Shown piece by piece: positions 7,726-12,926 of a DNA stretch of 12,926 bases. Within the stretch, counting starts at the first letter, position 1. Every line of letters begins with the position of its first letter. Location of the stretch: positions 1 to 12,926 of the forward strand of contig CANRDG010000044.1 of NCBI GenBank assembly GCA_947629275.1, read 5' to 3'. A program made the translations under genes and the position numbers. The stretch is from an uncultured Clostridia bacterium (GTDB taxonomy: Bacteria; Bacillota; Clostridia; Oscillospirales; Ruminococcaceae). The notes beneath the pieces were generated by a model. The model was not told where the DNA came from. It made no database searches and saw nothing but the letters and a program-made list of their open reading frames with translations.

Positions 7726-8538
7726 TCACTTCCTTTGCTTTAACTGACGTTTTATCTTGTTTTCCAAAATGCCTTTGAATGTCGCTGCAAGCGCTTTGCC
7801 TGCGGAGATCTCAAATTTATTGTGCTTTTTCAGCACATAGTACACTGCATAGAGCGATGAGAGCCAAAAGCCCAGAATGTATCTTGTCGTGGCGCCGCGC
7901 TGCTCGAAAAACTTTTCATCAAAGCCGCTGAACCACGTTGAATCTGTTCTGCGCACATAGGCTATCTCAAACGGCACATAGTATATTTTAAGTCCTGCCC
8001 TTTCGCAGTCTGAAAGAAATTTCAGCTCTTCCTGCGCGCCGTTGCCCGAGCCTGCGCCCAAAAGTTCGTCAAATCTCACGCCGCTTTCAACAAGCGACTT
8101 CTTTCTGAACGATATCTGCCACGAAGCCACGTGCATTGTCTGAGGAAATTTAAGCCTCATTACCTTATTGGGGAACGCCTGGGGCCTGTCCGCAATGTTG
8201 CCGCTTTGGTCGGTGACTTTAAAAATGATAACATCAGCCTGCGGCAGCATATTATAGGCGCGGCATATCCTTTGCCTGTAGTTTTCGCAAAACCTTTCGT
8301 CGTCGTCAGAAAGCATACATATATCAGCCGTGGCTTTATCTATCGCCATATTGCGGCTTTTAGTAAGTCCGCGGTCGGTGACGGAATACATTGTCGCACT
8401 GCCGAAAGGGGTCTTTATGCTGCTTACGGCAGTTAAGTCGCCCTGATTTATAATTACCGCGCTGCCGGTTATACCCAAATCTTCAACTACGCTCATATCC
8501 TCCTGATACATACAGGAGACCAACATCTGCACCGACAA
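7726..8538 (-). CDS. GT-A glycosyltransferase (family 2-like), first gene of the galactan operon
   Basis: A 270-aa putative sugar transferase. The N-terminus (VQMLVSCMYQEDMSVVEDLGI, split at residues 3-23) resembles a group of small GT2-like proteins beginning with VQxLVSTM. Conserved blocks are INQGD (30-34), DRGLTKSRNMAI (55-66), the metal-binding LSDDDERF (76-83; DDD at 78-80) and GAQEELKFL (167-175) with acidic residues that could act as the base. The C-terminus has a hydrophobic patch (YILGFWLSSLYAVYYVL, about 221-237) followed by a basic tail, suggesting membrane association. The start is TTG at 8538. No ATG or GTG lies upstream in frame before a stop, and the family-like N-terminus needs this start, since the next ATG (8526) would drop the first four residues. 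No good Shine-Dalgarno sequence precedes it, so translation may be weak or controlled. Donor specificity is unknown. Confidence 0.88.
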   Translation of the reverse strand: MSVQMLVSCMYQEDMSVVEDLGITGSAVIINQGDLTAVSSIKTPFGSATMYSVTDRGLTKSRNMAIDKATADICMLSDDDERFCENYRQRICRAYNMLPQADVIIFKVTDQSGNIADRPQAFPNKVMRLKFPQTMHVASWQISFRKKSLVESGVRFDELLGAGSGNGAQEELKFLSDCERAGLKIYYVPFEIAYVRRTDSTWFSGFDEKFFEQRGATTRYILGFWLSSLYAVYYVLKKHNKFEISAGKALAATFKGILENKIKRQLKQRK

Positions 8539-8604
8539 AGGCTCATTATTACAATAGCGAATAAAAAAACATCACCTTTCCGAAAAATCGCCAAACAGAT
8601 ACAC

Positions 8605-8624
8605 TTACTGATTATTACTGATTA
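8605..8624. repeat. Perfect 10-bp tandem direct repeat in the operon leader
   Basis: TTACTGATTA occurs twice head to tail at 8605-8614 and 8615-8624. It begins about 4 nt after the transcription start predicted from the -10 element at 8635-8640. This is a position where a repressor bound as two adjacent units, or an RNA-binding factor, could act. It could also be a chance slippage duplication in AT-rich DNA. Confidence 0.55.
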
Positions 8625-8634
8625 TATATTATTT

Positions 8635-8663
8635 ATTTTACCATATTGCAGGTTTTATGTCAA
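8635..8663 (-). promoter_or_regulatory. Sigma-A promoter of the galactan operon
   Basis: On the - strand a perfect -35 TTGACA (complement of 8658-8663) is followed by a 17-bp spacer and TAAAAT (complement of 8635-8640), a 5/6 match to the -10 consensus. Transcription would start near 8628, giving a leader of about 90 nt before the TTG start at 8538. No other convincing promoter is visible inside the operon, whose gaps are all 24 nt or shorter. The remainder of the 263-nt gap (8539-8801) holds the tandem repeat, an inverted repeat and the aroF terminator. Confidence 0.82.
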
Positions 8664-8682
8664 GCAAATCGACCTAATTCCT

Positions 8683-8700
8683 GCCAATTCGTTATTTGGC
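8683..8700. repeat. Short inverted repeat upstream of the galactan promoter
   Basis: GCCAA (8683-8687) and TTGGC (8696-8700) form 5-bp arms around 8 nt, about 20 bp upstream of the -35 element. It could be an activator site; with such short arms it may be chance. Confidence 0.3.
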
Positions 8701-8742
8701 GTAAAAAAGCGCAAATAAACCGAAAGTAATTGTACAATTTAA

Positions 8743-8777
8743 TAAAAACAAGCCGCACAGTCAAAGCTACACGGCTT
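8743..8777 (-). terminator. Intrinsic terminator of the DAHP synthase gene
   Basis: On the - strand AAGCCGTGTAG pairs with CTGTGCGGCTT to form an 11-bp stem that uses three G-U pairs around a CUUUGA loop (8750-8777). It is followed by GTTTTTA (8743-8749). It sits 24 nt after the stop codon at 8802, as expected for a single-gene transcript, and separates aroF from the galactan operon promoter that reads in the same direction. Confidence 0.85.
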
Positions 8778-8801
8778 AGAAATATTGTGTGCTTTTGAAT
8801 T

Positions 8802-9818
8802 TCAGACGATCTTCTTGCCCTCAAATTCAACACGCTTTTTCAGATCTTTCATAAGGTCGTCAAACTGCTTTGGGTCGAGCGACTGATCGCCGTCGCACCA
8901 CGCTTTTGCAGGGTCATTATGCACTTCTACCATAATGCCGTCAGCGCCTGCGGGAACGGCAGTCTTTGCAAGGGTGGGAACCATCCACGAAAGACCGGTA
9001 GCATGGCTGGGGTCTACAATAACCGGCAGGTGCGTCAGCTTTTTAAGCATGGGAACAGCTGAAATATCGAGGGTATTTCTTGTTTTGGTCTCAAACGTTC
9101 TTATGCCTCTCTCGCAGAGGATAACGTTGTTGTTGCCGCCTGCCATGATATATTCGGCGCTCATTAGCCATTCCTGAATGGTGTTGGCAAGACCCCTTTT
9201 GAGAAGTATAGGCTTGTCGCACTTGCCAAGCTCTTTCAACAGATTGAAGTTCTGCATATTTCTTGCGCCGACCTGTATAACGTCAACATCGGCGAACATA
9301 TCCAGCGTGTTTATATCCATTATCTCGGTAACTACAGGCAGACCAACTTCTTTTTTGGCAAGAAGCAAAAGCTCCAGCCCCCTGCCCTCAAGTCCTTGAA
9401 AAGAGTAAGGAGAAGTACGCGGTTTAAATGCGCCGCCGCGAAGAAGCGTTGCGCCGCTTGCCTTTACATCTCTTGCGACCTCGGTCATCTGCTCCTCGGT
9501 CTCAACGGAGCAAGGACCTGCAATAACGCTGAACGTACCCTCGCCTATCTTGGTCTTGCCCGAAATATCGACTATTGTATCCATCGGGTGGAATTTGCGG
9601 TTTGCAGCCTTATACGGCTCTGATATCCTCTTTACGTCCTCTACAAAAGGAAGCGCCTGTATAGTGCCTATATCGAGCCTTGAGGTATCGCCCACAAGAC
9701 CTATTATAGTGGTGTGTTCGCCTGCGCTTATATGCGTTTGCAGACCGTCGCTGTGCAGCTTCTCTACAAAGCTGTCAACGTCCTCCTGCTTTGTCGCATT
9801 ATTAAGTACGATTATCAT
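8802..9818 (-). CDS. aroF: 3-deoxy-7-phosphoheptulonate (DAHP) synthase, Thermotoga-type with N-terminal regulatory domain
   Basis: This enzyme joins phosphoenolpyruvate and erythrose 4-phosphate to make DAHP, the first step of the shikimate pathway to aromatic amino acids. The 338-aa length and layout match the Thermotoga maritima type. Residues 1-70 form a ferredoxin/ACT-like domain that in that family mediates feedback inhibition by Tyr or Phe, followed by a TIM barrel. Visible motifs are AGPCSVE (100-106, metal-binding Cys 103), GGAFKPRTSPYSFQG (128-142), LLKRG (205-209), CERGIRTFE (235-243), VDPSHATG (268-275, metal-binding His 272), MVEVH (Glu 298) and CDGDQS (Asp 309). All four expected metal ligands are present. 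ATG at 9818 follows AAAGG with a 10-nt spacer. It appears monocistronic, with its own promoter and terminator. The symbol aroF follows common annotation; aroA or aroG-like names are also used. Confidence 0.97.
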   Translation of the reverse strand: MIIVLNNATKQEDVDSFVEKLHSDGLQTHISAGEHTTIIGLVGDTSRLDIGTIQALPFVEDVKRISEPYKAANRKFHPMDTIVDISGKTKIGEGTFSVIAGPCSVETEEQMTEVARDVKASGATLLRGGAFKPRTSPYSFQGLEGRGLELLLLAKKEVGLPVVTEIMDINTLDMFADVDVIQVGARNMQNFNLLKELGKCDKPILLKRGLANTIQEWLMSAEYIMAGGNNNVILCERGIRTFETKTRNTLDISAVPMLKKLTHLPVIVDPSHATGLSWMVPTLAKTAVPAGADGIMVEVHNDPAKAWCDGDQSLDPKQFDDLMKDLKKRVEFEGKKIV

Positions 9819-9880
9819 ATCATCATGACCTTTCTTTATAATTTATAATAATTTATCGCTTTTAAGCTTTTACGTATTAA

Positions 9881-9909
9881 AGTATACACCTGTTTTGCCC
9901 GTTTGTCAA
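9881..9909 (-). promoter_or_regulatory. Sigma-A promoter of the DAHP synthase gene
   Basis: On the - strand a perfect TTGACA (complement of 9904-9909), a 17-bp spacer and TATACT (complement of 9881-9886, 5/6 consensus). The predicted start near 9874 gives a leader of about 55 nt, too short for a T-box or other large riboswitch. I see no attenuator hairpin in it. Confidence 0.87.
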
Positions 9910-9960
9910 GGGCTTTTGAATATTTTAAGCAGTTTACACAATTTTTTATCAAACAATATA

Positions 9961-9990
9961 TTGACAGTTCGCGTTTTTGTATAGTATAAT
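9961..9990 (+). promoter_or_regulatory. Sigma-A promoter of the pyruvate kinase gene
   Basis: Perfect TTGACA (9961-9966) and perfect TATAAT (9985-9990) with an 18-bp spacer. Transcription should start near 9997, about 35 nt before the pyk ATG. Its -35 lies 51 bp from the -35 of the divergent aroF promoter, so the two polymerases bind back to back. I see no clear dyad operator in the region between them. Confidence 0.87.
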
Positions 9991-10031
9991 AATATTTAGT
10001 ATATCAACATTAAAAGATAGGAGCGTTTGAC

Positions 10032-11465
10032 ATGAGAAAAACCAAGATAGTCTGCACCATAGGTCCTGCGACCGACAGCGACGATATTCTGCGCGAGCTT
10101 ATGAAAGCAGGAATGAACGTTGCGAGGTTCAACTTTTCACATTCAAATTACGAGGAACATGAGCGGAGATTTCATCAGATAGTAAAGCTGCGCGAGGAGC
10201 TGAAACTGCCTATAGCCACTTTGCTCGATACAAAAGGTCCCGAGATACGCCTTAAAACTTTCAAAGACAACAAGCCCGTGGAGATTCATGACGGCGACCT
10301 TTTCACACTGACGACCGAGGACATTGAAGGCACTGCGGAGAAATGTTCTATAACCTTTATGGGGCTGCCGAAGGACGTAAAACCGGGCAATAAGATACTT
10401 ATAAACGACGGCGTTATCGATCTTACCGTTGAAAAGATAAGCGGCTGCGAGATTATTTGCAGGGTAATACACGGCGGTCTGGTCTCAAACAACAAGGGCG
10501 TGAACGTACCGGGCGTTATGCTGTCTATGCCGTACATAAGCGACAAGGACATGAAAGATCTGCAATTCGGCGCAAAAATGGGTTATGACTTTATTGCGGC
10601 TTCTTTTGTGCGCACGGCAGCGGATATAAACTATCTGCGCAACTTTACACACAGCCTTGGCTGGTACGAACCGCGCATAATCGCAAAGATAGAAAATGCC
10701 GACGGTGTGAAAAACATTGATGAGATACTACAGGCTGCCGACGGCGTTATGATAGCGCGCGGCGACATGGGCGTTGAGATACCTTTTGAACAGATACCTG
10801 CCATACAGAAAGAGATAATCTCAAAAGCATACAACGCAGGTAAGCAGGTCATTACTGCCACGCAAATGCTTGAATCTATGATAAACAATCCGCGCCCGAC
10901 AAGAGCCGAGATAACCGACGTTGCAAACGCTATTTACGACGGCACATCGGCAATTATGCTCTCGGGCGAAACTGCGGCAGGCTCGTTCCCCGTTGAGGCG
11001 GTAAAGACAATGGCTCTGATAGCGGAGACTACAGAGAACGACATCGACTACAAAAACAGCTTTATAAAGCGCGATCCGAACTACTCGCCCTCGGTTACTG
11101 ATGCCATTTCGCACGCGACGGTAACTACCGCTCACGACCTTGGCGCACACGCGATAATAACCGTTACAAAGGGCGGCGGCACTGCGCGCATGATCTCAAA
11201 ATATCGTCCGTCCTGCCCGATAATAGGCTTGACGACCGACGAGACCACCTGCCGCCAGATGAATATGTCGTGGGGAATTATACCCTCTCTCATATCAGAG
11301 CAGGAAAACACTGACGACCTTATCAGAAACGCTTTGGAAGTTTCGGTGCAGGAGGGGCTTATAAACACGGGCGACCTTGTGGTAATTACCGCAGGCGTGC
11401 CGCTGGGTGTTTCGGGCAACACAAATCTTCTGAAAGTACAGACTGTTGGAGAAGAATTTATATAA
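10032..11465 (+). CDS. pyk: Pyruvate kinase
   Basis: Pyruvate kinase catalyses the last step of glycolysis: phosphoenolpyruvate + ADP to pyruvate + ATP in the cytosol. At 477 aa it is a standard three-domain enzyme without the extra C-terminal PEP-utiliser domain found in Bacillus and some clostridial versions. Visible motifs are KTKIVCTIGPA (3-13), NVARFNFSH (29-37; nucleotide/phosphate and K+ site residues Asn 34 and Ser 36), LDTKGPEIR (65-73; Asp 67), the B domain (about 72-168) and IAKIENADG (217-225; catalytic Lys 219, metal ligand Glu 221). ARGDMGVEIP follows (242-251; Asp 245), then ATQMLESM (276-283) and DGTSAIMLSGETAAG (303-317). The C-terminal allosteric-site region TKGGGTARMISKYRP (379-393) is also present. 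ATG follows AGGAG with an 8-nt spacer. It is monocistronic, convergent with gatB and divergent from the DAHP synthase gene, which competes for the same PEP. Confidence 0.98.
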   Translation: MRKTKIVCTIGPATDSDDILRELMKAGMNVARFNFSHSNYEEHERRFHQIVKLREELKLPIATLLDTKGPEIRLKTFKDNKPVEIHDGDLFTLTTEDIEGTAEKCSITFMGLPKDVKPGNKILINDGVIDLTVEKISGCEIICRVIHGGLVSNNKGVNVPGVMLSMPYISDKDMKDLQFGAKMGYDFIAASFVRTAADINYLRNFTHSLGWYEPRIIAKIENADGVKNIDEILQAADGVMIARGDMGVEIPFEQIPAIQKEIISKAYNAGKQVITATQMLESMINNPRPTRAEITDVANAIYDGTSAIMLSGETAAGSFPVEAVKTMALIAETTENDIDYKNSFIKRDPNYSPSVTDAISHATVTTAHDLGAHAIITVTKGGGTARMISKYRPSCPIIGLTTDETTCRQMNMSWGIIPSLISEQENTDDLIRNALEVSVQEGLINTGDLVVITAGVPLGVSGNTNLLKVQTVGEEFI

Positions 11466-11477
11466 AACAAAAAGCTG

Positions 11478-11508
11478 CCCCTGTCGGCAAAATGTCGGCA
11501 GGGGTTAT
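11478..11508. terminator. Bidirectional intrinsic terminator between pyk and gatB
   Basis: CCCCTGTCGGCA (11478-11489) pairs with TGTCGGCAGGGG (11493-11504) over 12 bp with two G-U pairs and a 3-nt AAA loop, followed by TTATTTAT for pyk. On the - strand the same hairpin is followed by CAGCTTTTTGTTTT, a better U-tract, so it can also end the gatB transcript, whose stop lies 45 nt away. Confidence 0.9.
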
Positions 11509-11531
11509 TTATAACTATCAAAAAGAACATA

Positions 11532-11547
11532 TGTTCCACGTGGAACA
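11532..11547. other. parS: parS centromere-like site (ParB/Spo0J binding palindrome)
   Basis: TGTTCCACGTGGAACA is a perfect 16-bp palindrome. It matches the chromosomal parS consensus TGTT(T/C)CACGTG(A/G)AACA bound by ParB/Spo0J, including the central CACGTG and the GTTCCACGTGGAAC core known from pseudomonad parS sites. ParB loaded here would spread and recruit SMC for chromosome segregation. The site lies in the noncoding gap between the convergent pyk and gatB genes, 2 nt beyond the gatB stop, where little transcription should cross it. parS sites usually cluster around oriC, so the window is probably origin-proximal. Alternative reading: an operator for an unrelated dimeric regulator, less likely because no promoter is near. 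Confidence 0.82.
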
Positions 11548-11549
11548 AT

Positions 11550-12926
11550 TTATTCGCCAAGCTTTTTAAGTATTATCTCTTTCATCATGCCGGGGTTAGC
11601 CTTGCCCTTTGAGGCTTTCATACACTGACCTACAAGGTAGCCAAGGGCGTTGGTCTTGCCGTTTTTATAGCTTATGACAGACGGCTCATTTTCGGCTATC
11701 ACCTTATCCGCAAGCGCTTCAAGCTCAGAAGTATCAGACACCTGCGCAAGACCCATATCGTCAATAAGCTGCTTTATCGGTTTATCCTCGGCGACTATTA
11801 TTTCAAATATCTTTTTGCCGGAGGCGGTAGAGATGATATTCTTCTCGATATATCCGATAAGCTCGGTCATTTTTTCGGGGGTAAGCTTAGTTTCGCCCAG
11901 CGTTTTGCCCGTTTCATTAAGATACTTTGAAATATCACCGAGCAGCCAGTTCGCGGCTATTTTAGGCGATGCACCACCCTTTTGCGTACATTCGTCAAAG
12001 AAGTTTGCCAAGTCTACGTTCTCTGCAATAATAGTGGCGTCCTGCTGCGGCAGACCCAGCTTTTGCACATAGCGAAGTATCTTCTGGGTGGGCAATTCGG
12101 GTATCTGCGCTTTAAGCTCCTCCACCCTCTTTTCGTCTACCGAAATAGTGAGCAGGTCGGGTTCGGGGAAATAGCGGTAATCGTGGGCGTCCTCCTTGGT
12201 TCTCATTGAAACGCTCTGACCGAGGGCATCGTCCCAACGACGTGTTTCCTGAACGACCGTTTCGCCTGCCTCCAAAGCGGCTATCTGGCGTTTCTGCTCG
12301 TACTCTATACCGCGCACGGCAGCTGAAAAGCTGTTTACGTTCTTCATCTCAGTCCTCGTGCCGAAAGGCGTACCTTTTTTATGAACAGATACGTTTACGT
12401 CGCAGCGGATAGAGCCTTCCTGCATTTTACAGTCGCATATGTCAAGATAGCTGAGTATTGACTTCAGCGTTTCAAGGTATGCTTTTGCTTCGGCGCTGCT
12501 GCGCATATCGGGCTCGGAAACTATCTCTATAAGAGGCACACCACAGCGGTTGAGGTCAACGAGCGAGCTGCCCTCAAAGCTGGTGGCGTGCAGAAGCTTG
12601 CCTGCGTCCTCTTCGATGTGTATCCTCGTTATGCCTATGCGCTTGCTCTCGCCGTTTACCAGAATATCTACATAACCATTCTCGCAAAGAGGTATATCAG
12701 ACTGCGATATTTGGTAAGCTTTAGGCAGGTCGGGGTAGAAATAATTCTTTCTGTCCTGCTTGCACACGCGGTTTATCTTGCAGTTGAGCGCGTGACCCAT
12801 TTTTATAGCATAGTCTACCACGCGCTCGTTGAGCGTTGGCAGCGTGCCGGGCAGAGCCATACAAATAGGGCATACTTCGGTATTTACTTCTATGCCGAAT
12901 TTGTTTTTGCAGGAACAGTATATCTT
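11550..12926 (-). CDS. gatB: Aspartyl/glutamyl-tRNA(Asn/Gln) amidotransferase subunit B, N-terminus cut by window edge
   Basis: GatB is the kinase/tRNA-binding subunit of the GatCAB complex, which converts Glu-tRNA(Gln) to Gln-tRNA(Gln) (or Asp-tRNA(Asn) to Asn-tRNA(Asn)) with ammonia from GatA. The frame stays open to the window edge. Upstream of the in-frame ATG at 12860 another 22 codons encode typical GatB sequence (KIYCSCKNKFG, then EVCPICM), so that ATG is internal and only about 15-20 N-terminal residues are missing. The four zinc-binding cysteines (CSC and CPIC, in-window residues 4, 6, 19, 22) are present. Other motifs are EEDAGKLLHA, the family signature DLNRCGVPLIEIVSEPD, MQEGSIRCDVNVS and FGTRTEMKNVNSF. 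The C-terminal YqeY-like tRNA-binding domain ends with GMMKEIILKKLGE. 458 codons are visible against about 475 for the family. gatA and gatC are probably upstream, beyond the right edge. Confidence 0.97.
   Translation of the reverse strand, partial: KIYCSCKNKFGIEVNTEVCPICMALPGTLPTLNERVVDYAIKMGHALNCKINRVCKQDRKNYFYPDLPKAYQISQSDIPLCENGYVDILVNGESKRIGITRIHIEEDAGKLLHATSFEGSSLVDLNRCGVPLIEIVSEPDMRSSAEAKAYLETLKSILSYLDICDCKMQEGSIRCDVNVSVHKKGTPFGTRTEMKNVNSFSAAVRGIEYEQKRQIAALEAGETVVQETRRWDDALGQSVSMRTKEDAHDYRYFPEPDLLTISVDEKRVEELKAQIPELPTQKILRYVQKLGLPQQDATIIAENVDLANFFDECTQKGGASPKIAANWLLGDISKYLNETGKTLGETKLTPEKMTELIGYIEKNIISTASGKKIFEIIVAEDKPIKQLIDDMGLAQVSDTSELEALADKVIAENEPSVISYKNGKTNALGYLVGQCMKASKGKANPGMMKEIILKKLGE

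Noticed and set aside
8128..8133. Second CACGTG core, as a possible further parS site
   Set aside because: It lies inside a glycosyltransferase coding region and its flanks do not fit the TGTTNCACGTGNAACA pattern.
8549..8572. Seven-codon ATG frame (MFFYSLL) in the galactan operon leader as a possible leader peptide
   Set aside because: The AAAGG upstream is only about 2 nt from the ATG, too close to act as a normal ribosome-binding site, and there is no regulatory codon run or alternative hairpin pair.
9819..9880. Riboswitch or T-box ahead of the DAHP synthase gene
   Set aside because: The leader is only about 55 nt, AT-rich and without a T-box motif or terminator/antiterminator pair.
11550..12860. 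gatB taken as a complete gene starting at the ATG at 12860
   Set aside because: The 22 codons further upstream encode conserved GatB sequence including the zinc-binding cysteines, so the gene continues past the window edge.

Overview
The window looks like chromosomal DNA from a low-to-mid GC Gram-positive anaerobe (Bacillota, Clostridia; perhaps the Oscillospiraceae/Ruminococcus area). The clues are Shine-Dalgarno sequences of the AGGAGG type, consensus sigma-A promoters with 17-18 bp spacers, heavy use of the AUA isoleucine codon, and gene families typical of gut Clostridia (a large FeoB, a Thermotoga-type DAHP synthase, GatB). Genus is a guess; order-level placement is an inference from these general traits.

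Left edge (1-1785, + strand): the 3' four-fifths of feoB, the ferrous iron membrane transporter. It meets the next operon tail to tail at a hairpin that can terminate both transcripts.

Centre (1856-8538, - strand): a compact six-gene operon with gaps of 4 to 24 nt. In transcription order it encodes two GT-A glycosyltransferases, an ABC-2 permease, its ATPase, a large GlfT2-like galactofuranosyltransferase and UDP-galactopyranose mutase (glf). Together they are sufficient in kind to make UDP-galactofuranose, polymerise it into a galactan on a carrier lipid at the inner membrane face and export it. The closest known logic is the mycobacterial arabinogalactan galactan set (Glf, GlfT1/GlfT2, Wzm/Wzt-like Rv3783/Rv3781) or the Klebsiella galactan O-antigen locus. 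A strong promoter (TTGACA-17-TAAAAT), a roughly 90-nt leader with a perfect 10-bp tandem repeat, and a TTG start without a clear ribosome-binding site precede the operon.

Right part: aroF-type DAHP synthase (- strand) and pyruvate kinase (+ strand) are divergently transcribed from two near-consensus promoters about 50 bp apart; both enzymes consume phosphoenolpyruvate. pyk converges on gatB (- strand, cut by the right edge). The pyk-gatB gap holds a strong bidirectional hairpin and a perfect 16-bp palindrome, TGTTCCACGTGGAACA, which matches the ParB/Spo0J centromere site parS. That suggests this window lies in the origin-proximal part of the chromosome.

No RNA genes, CRISPR arrays, insertion sequences or phage genes were recognised. 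The most interesting features are the mycobacteria-like galactofuran synthesis/export operon in an apparent Clostridia genome, and the parS site.
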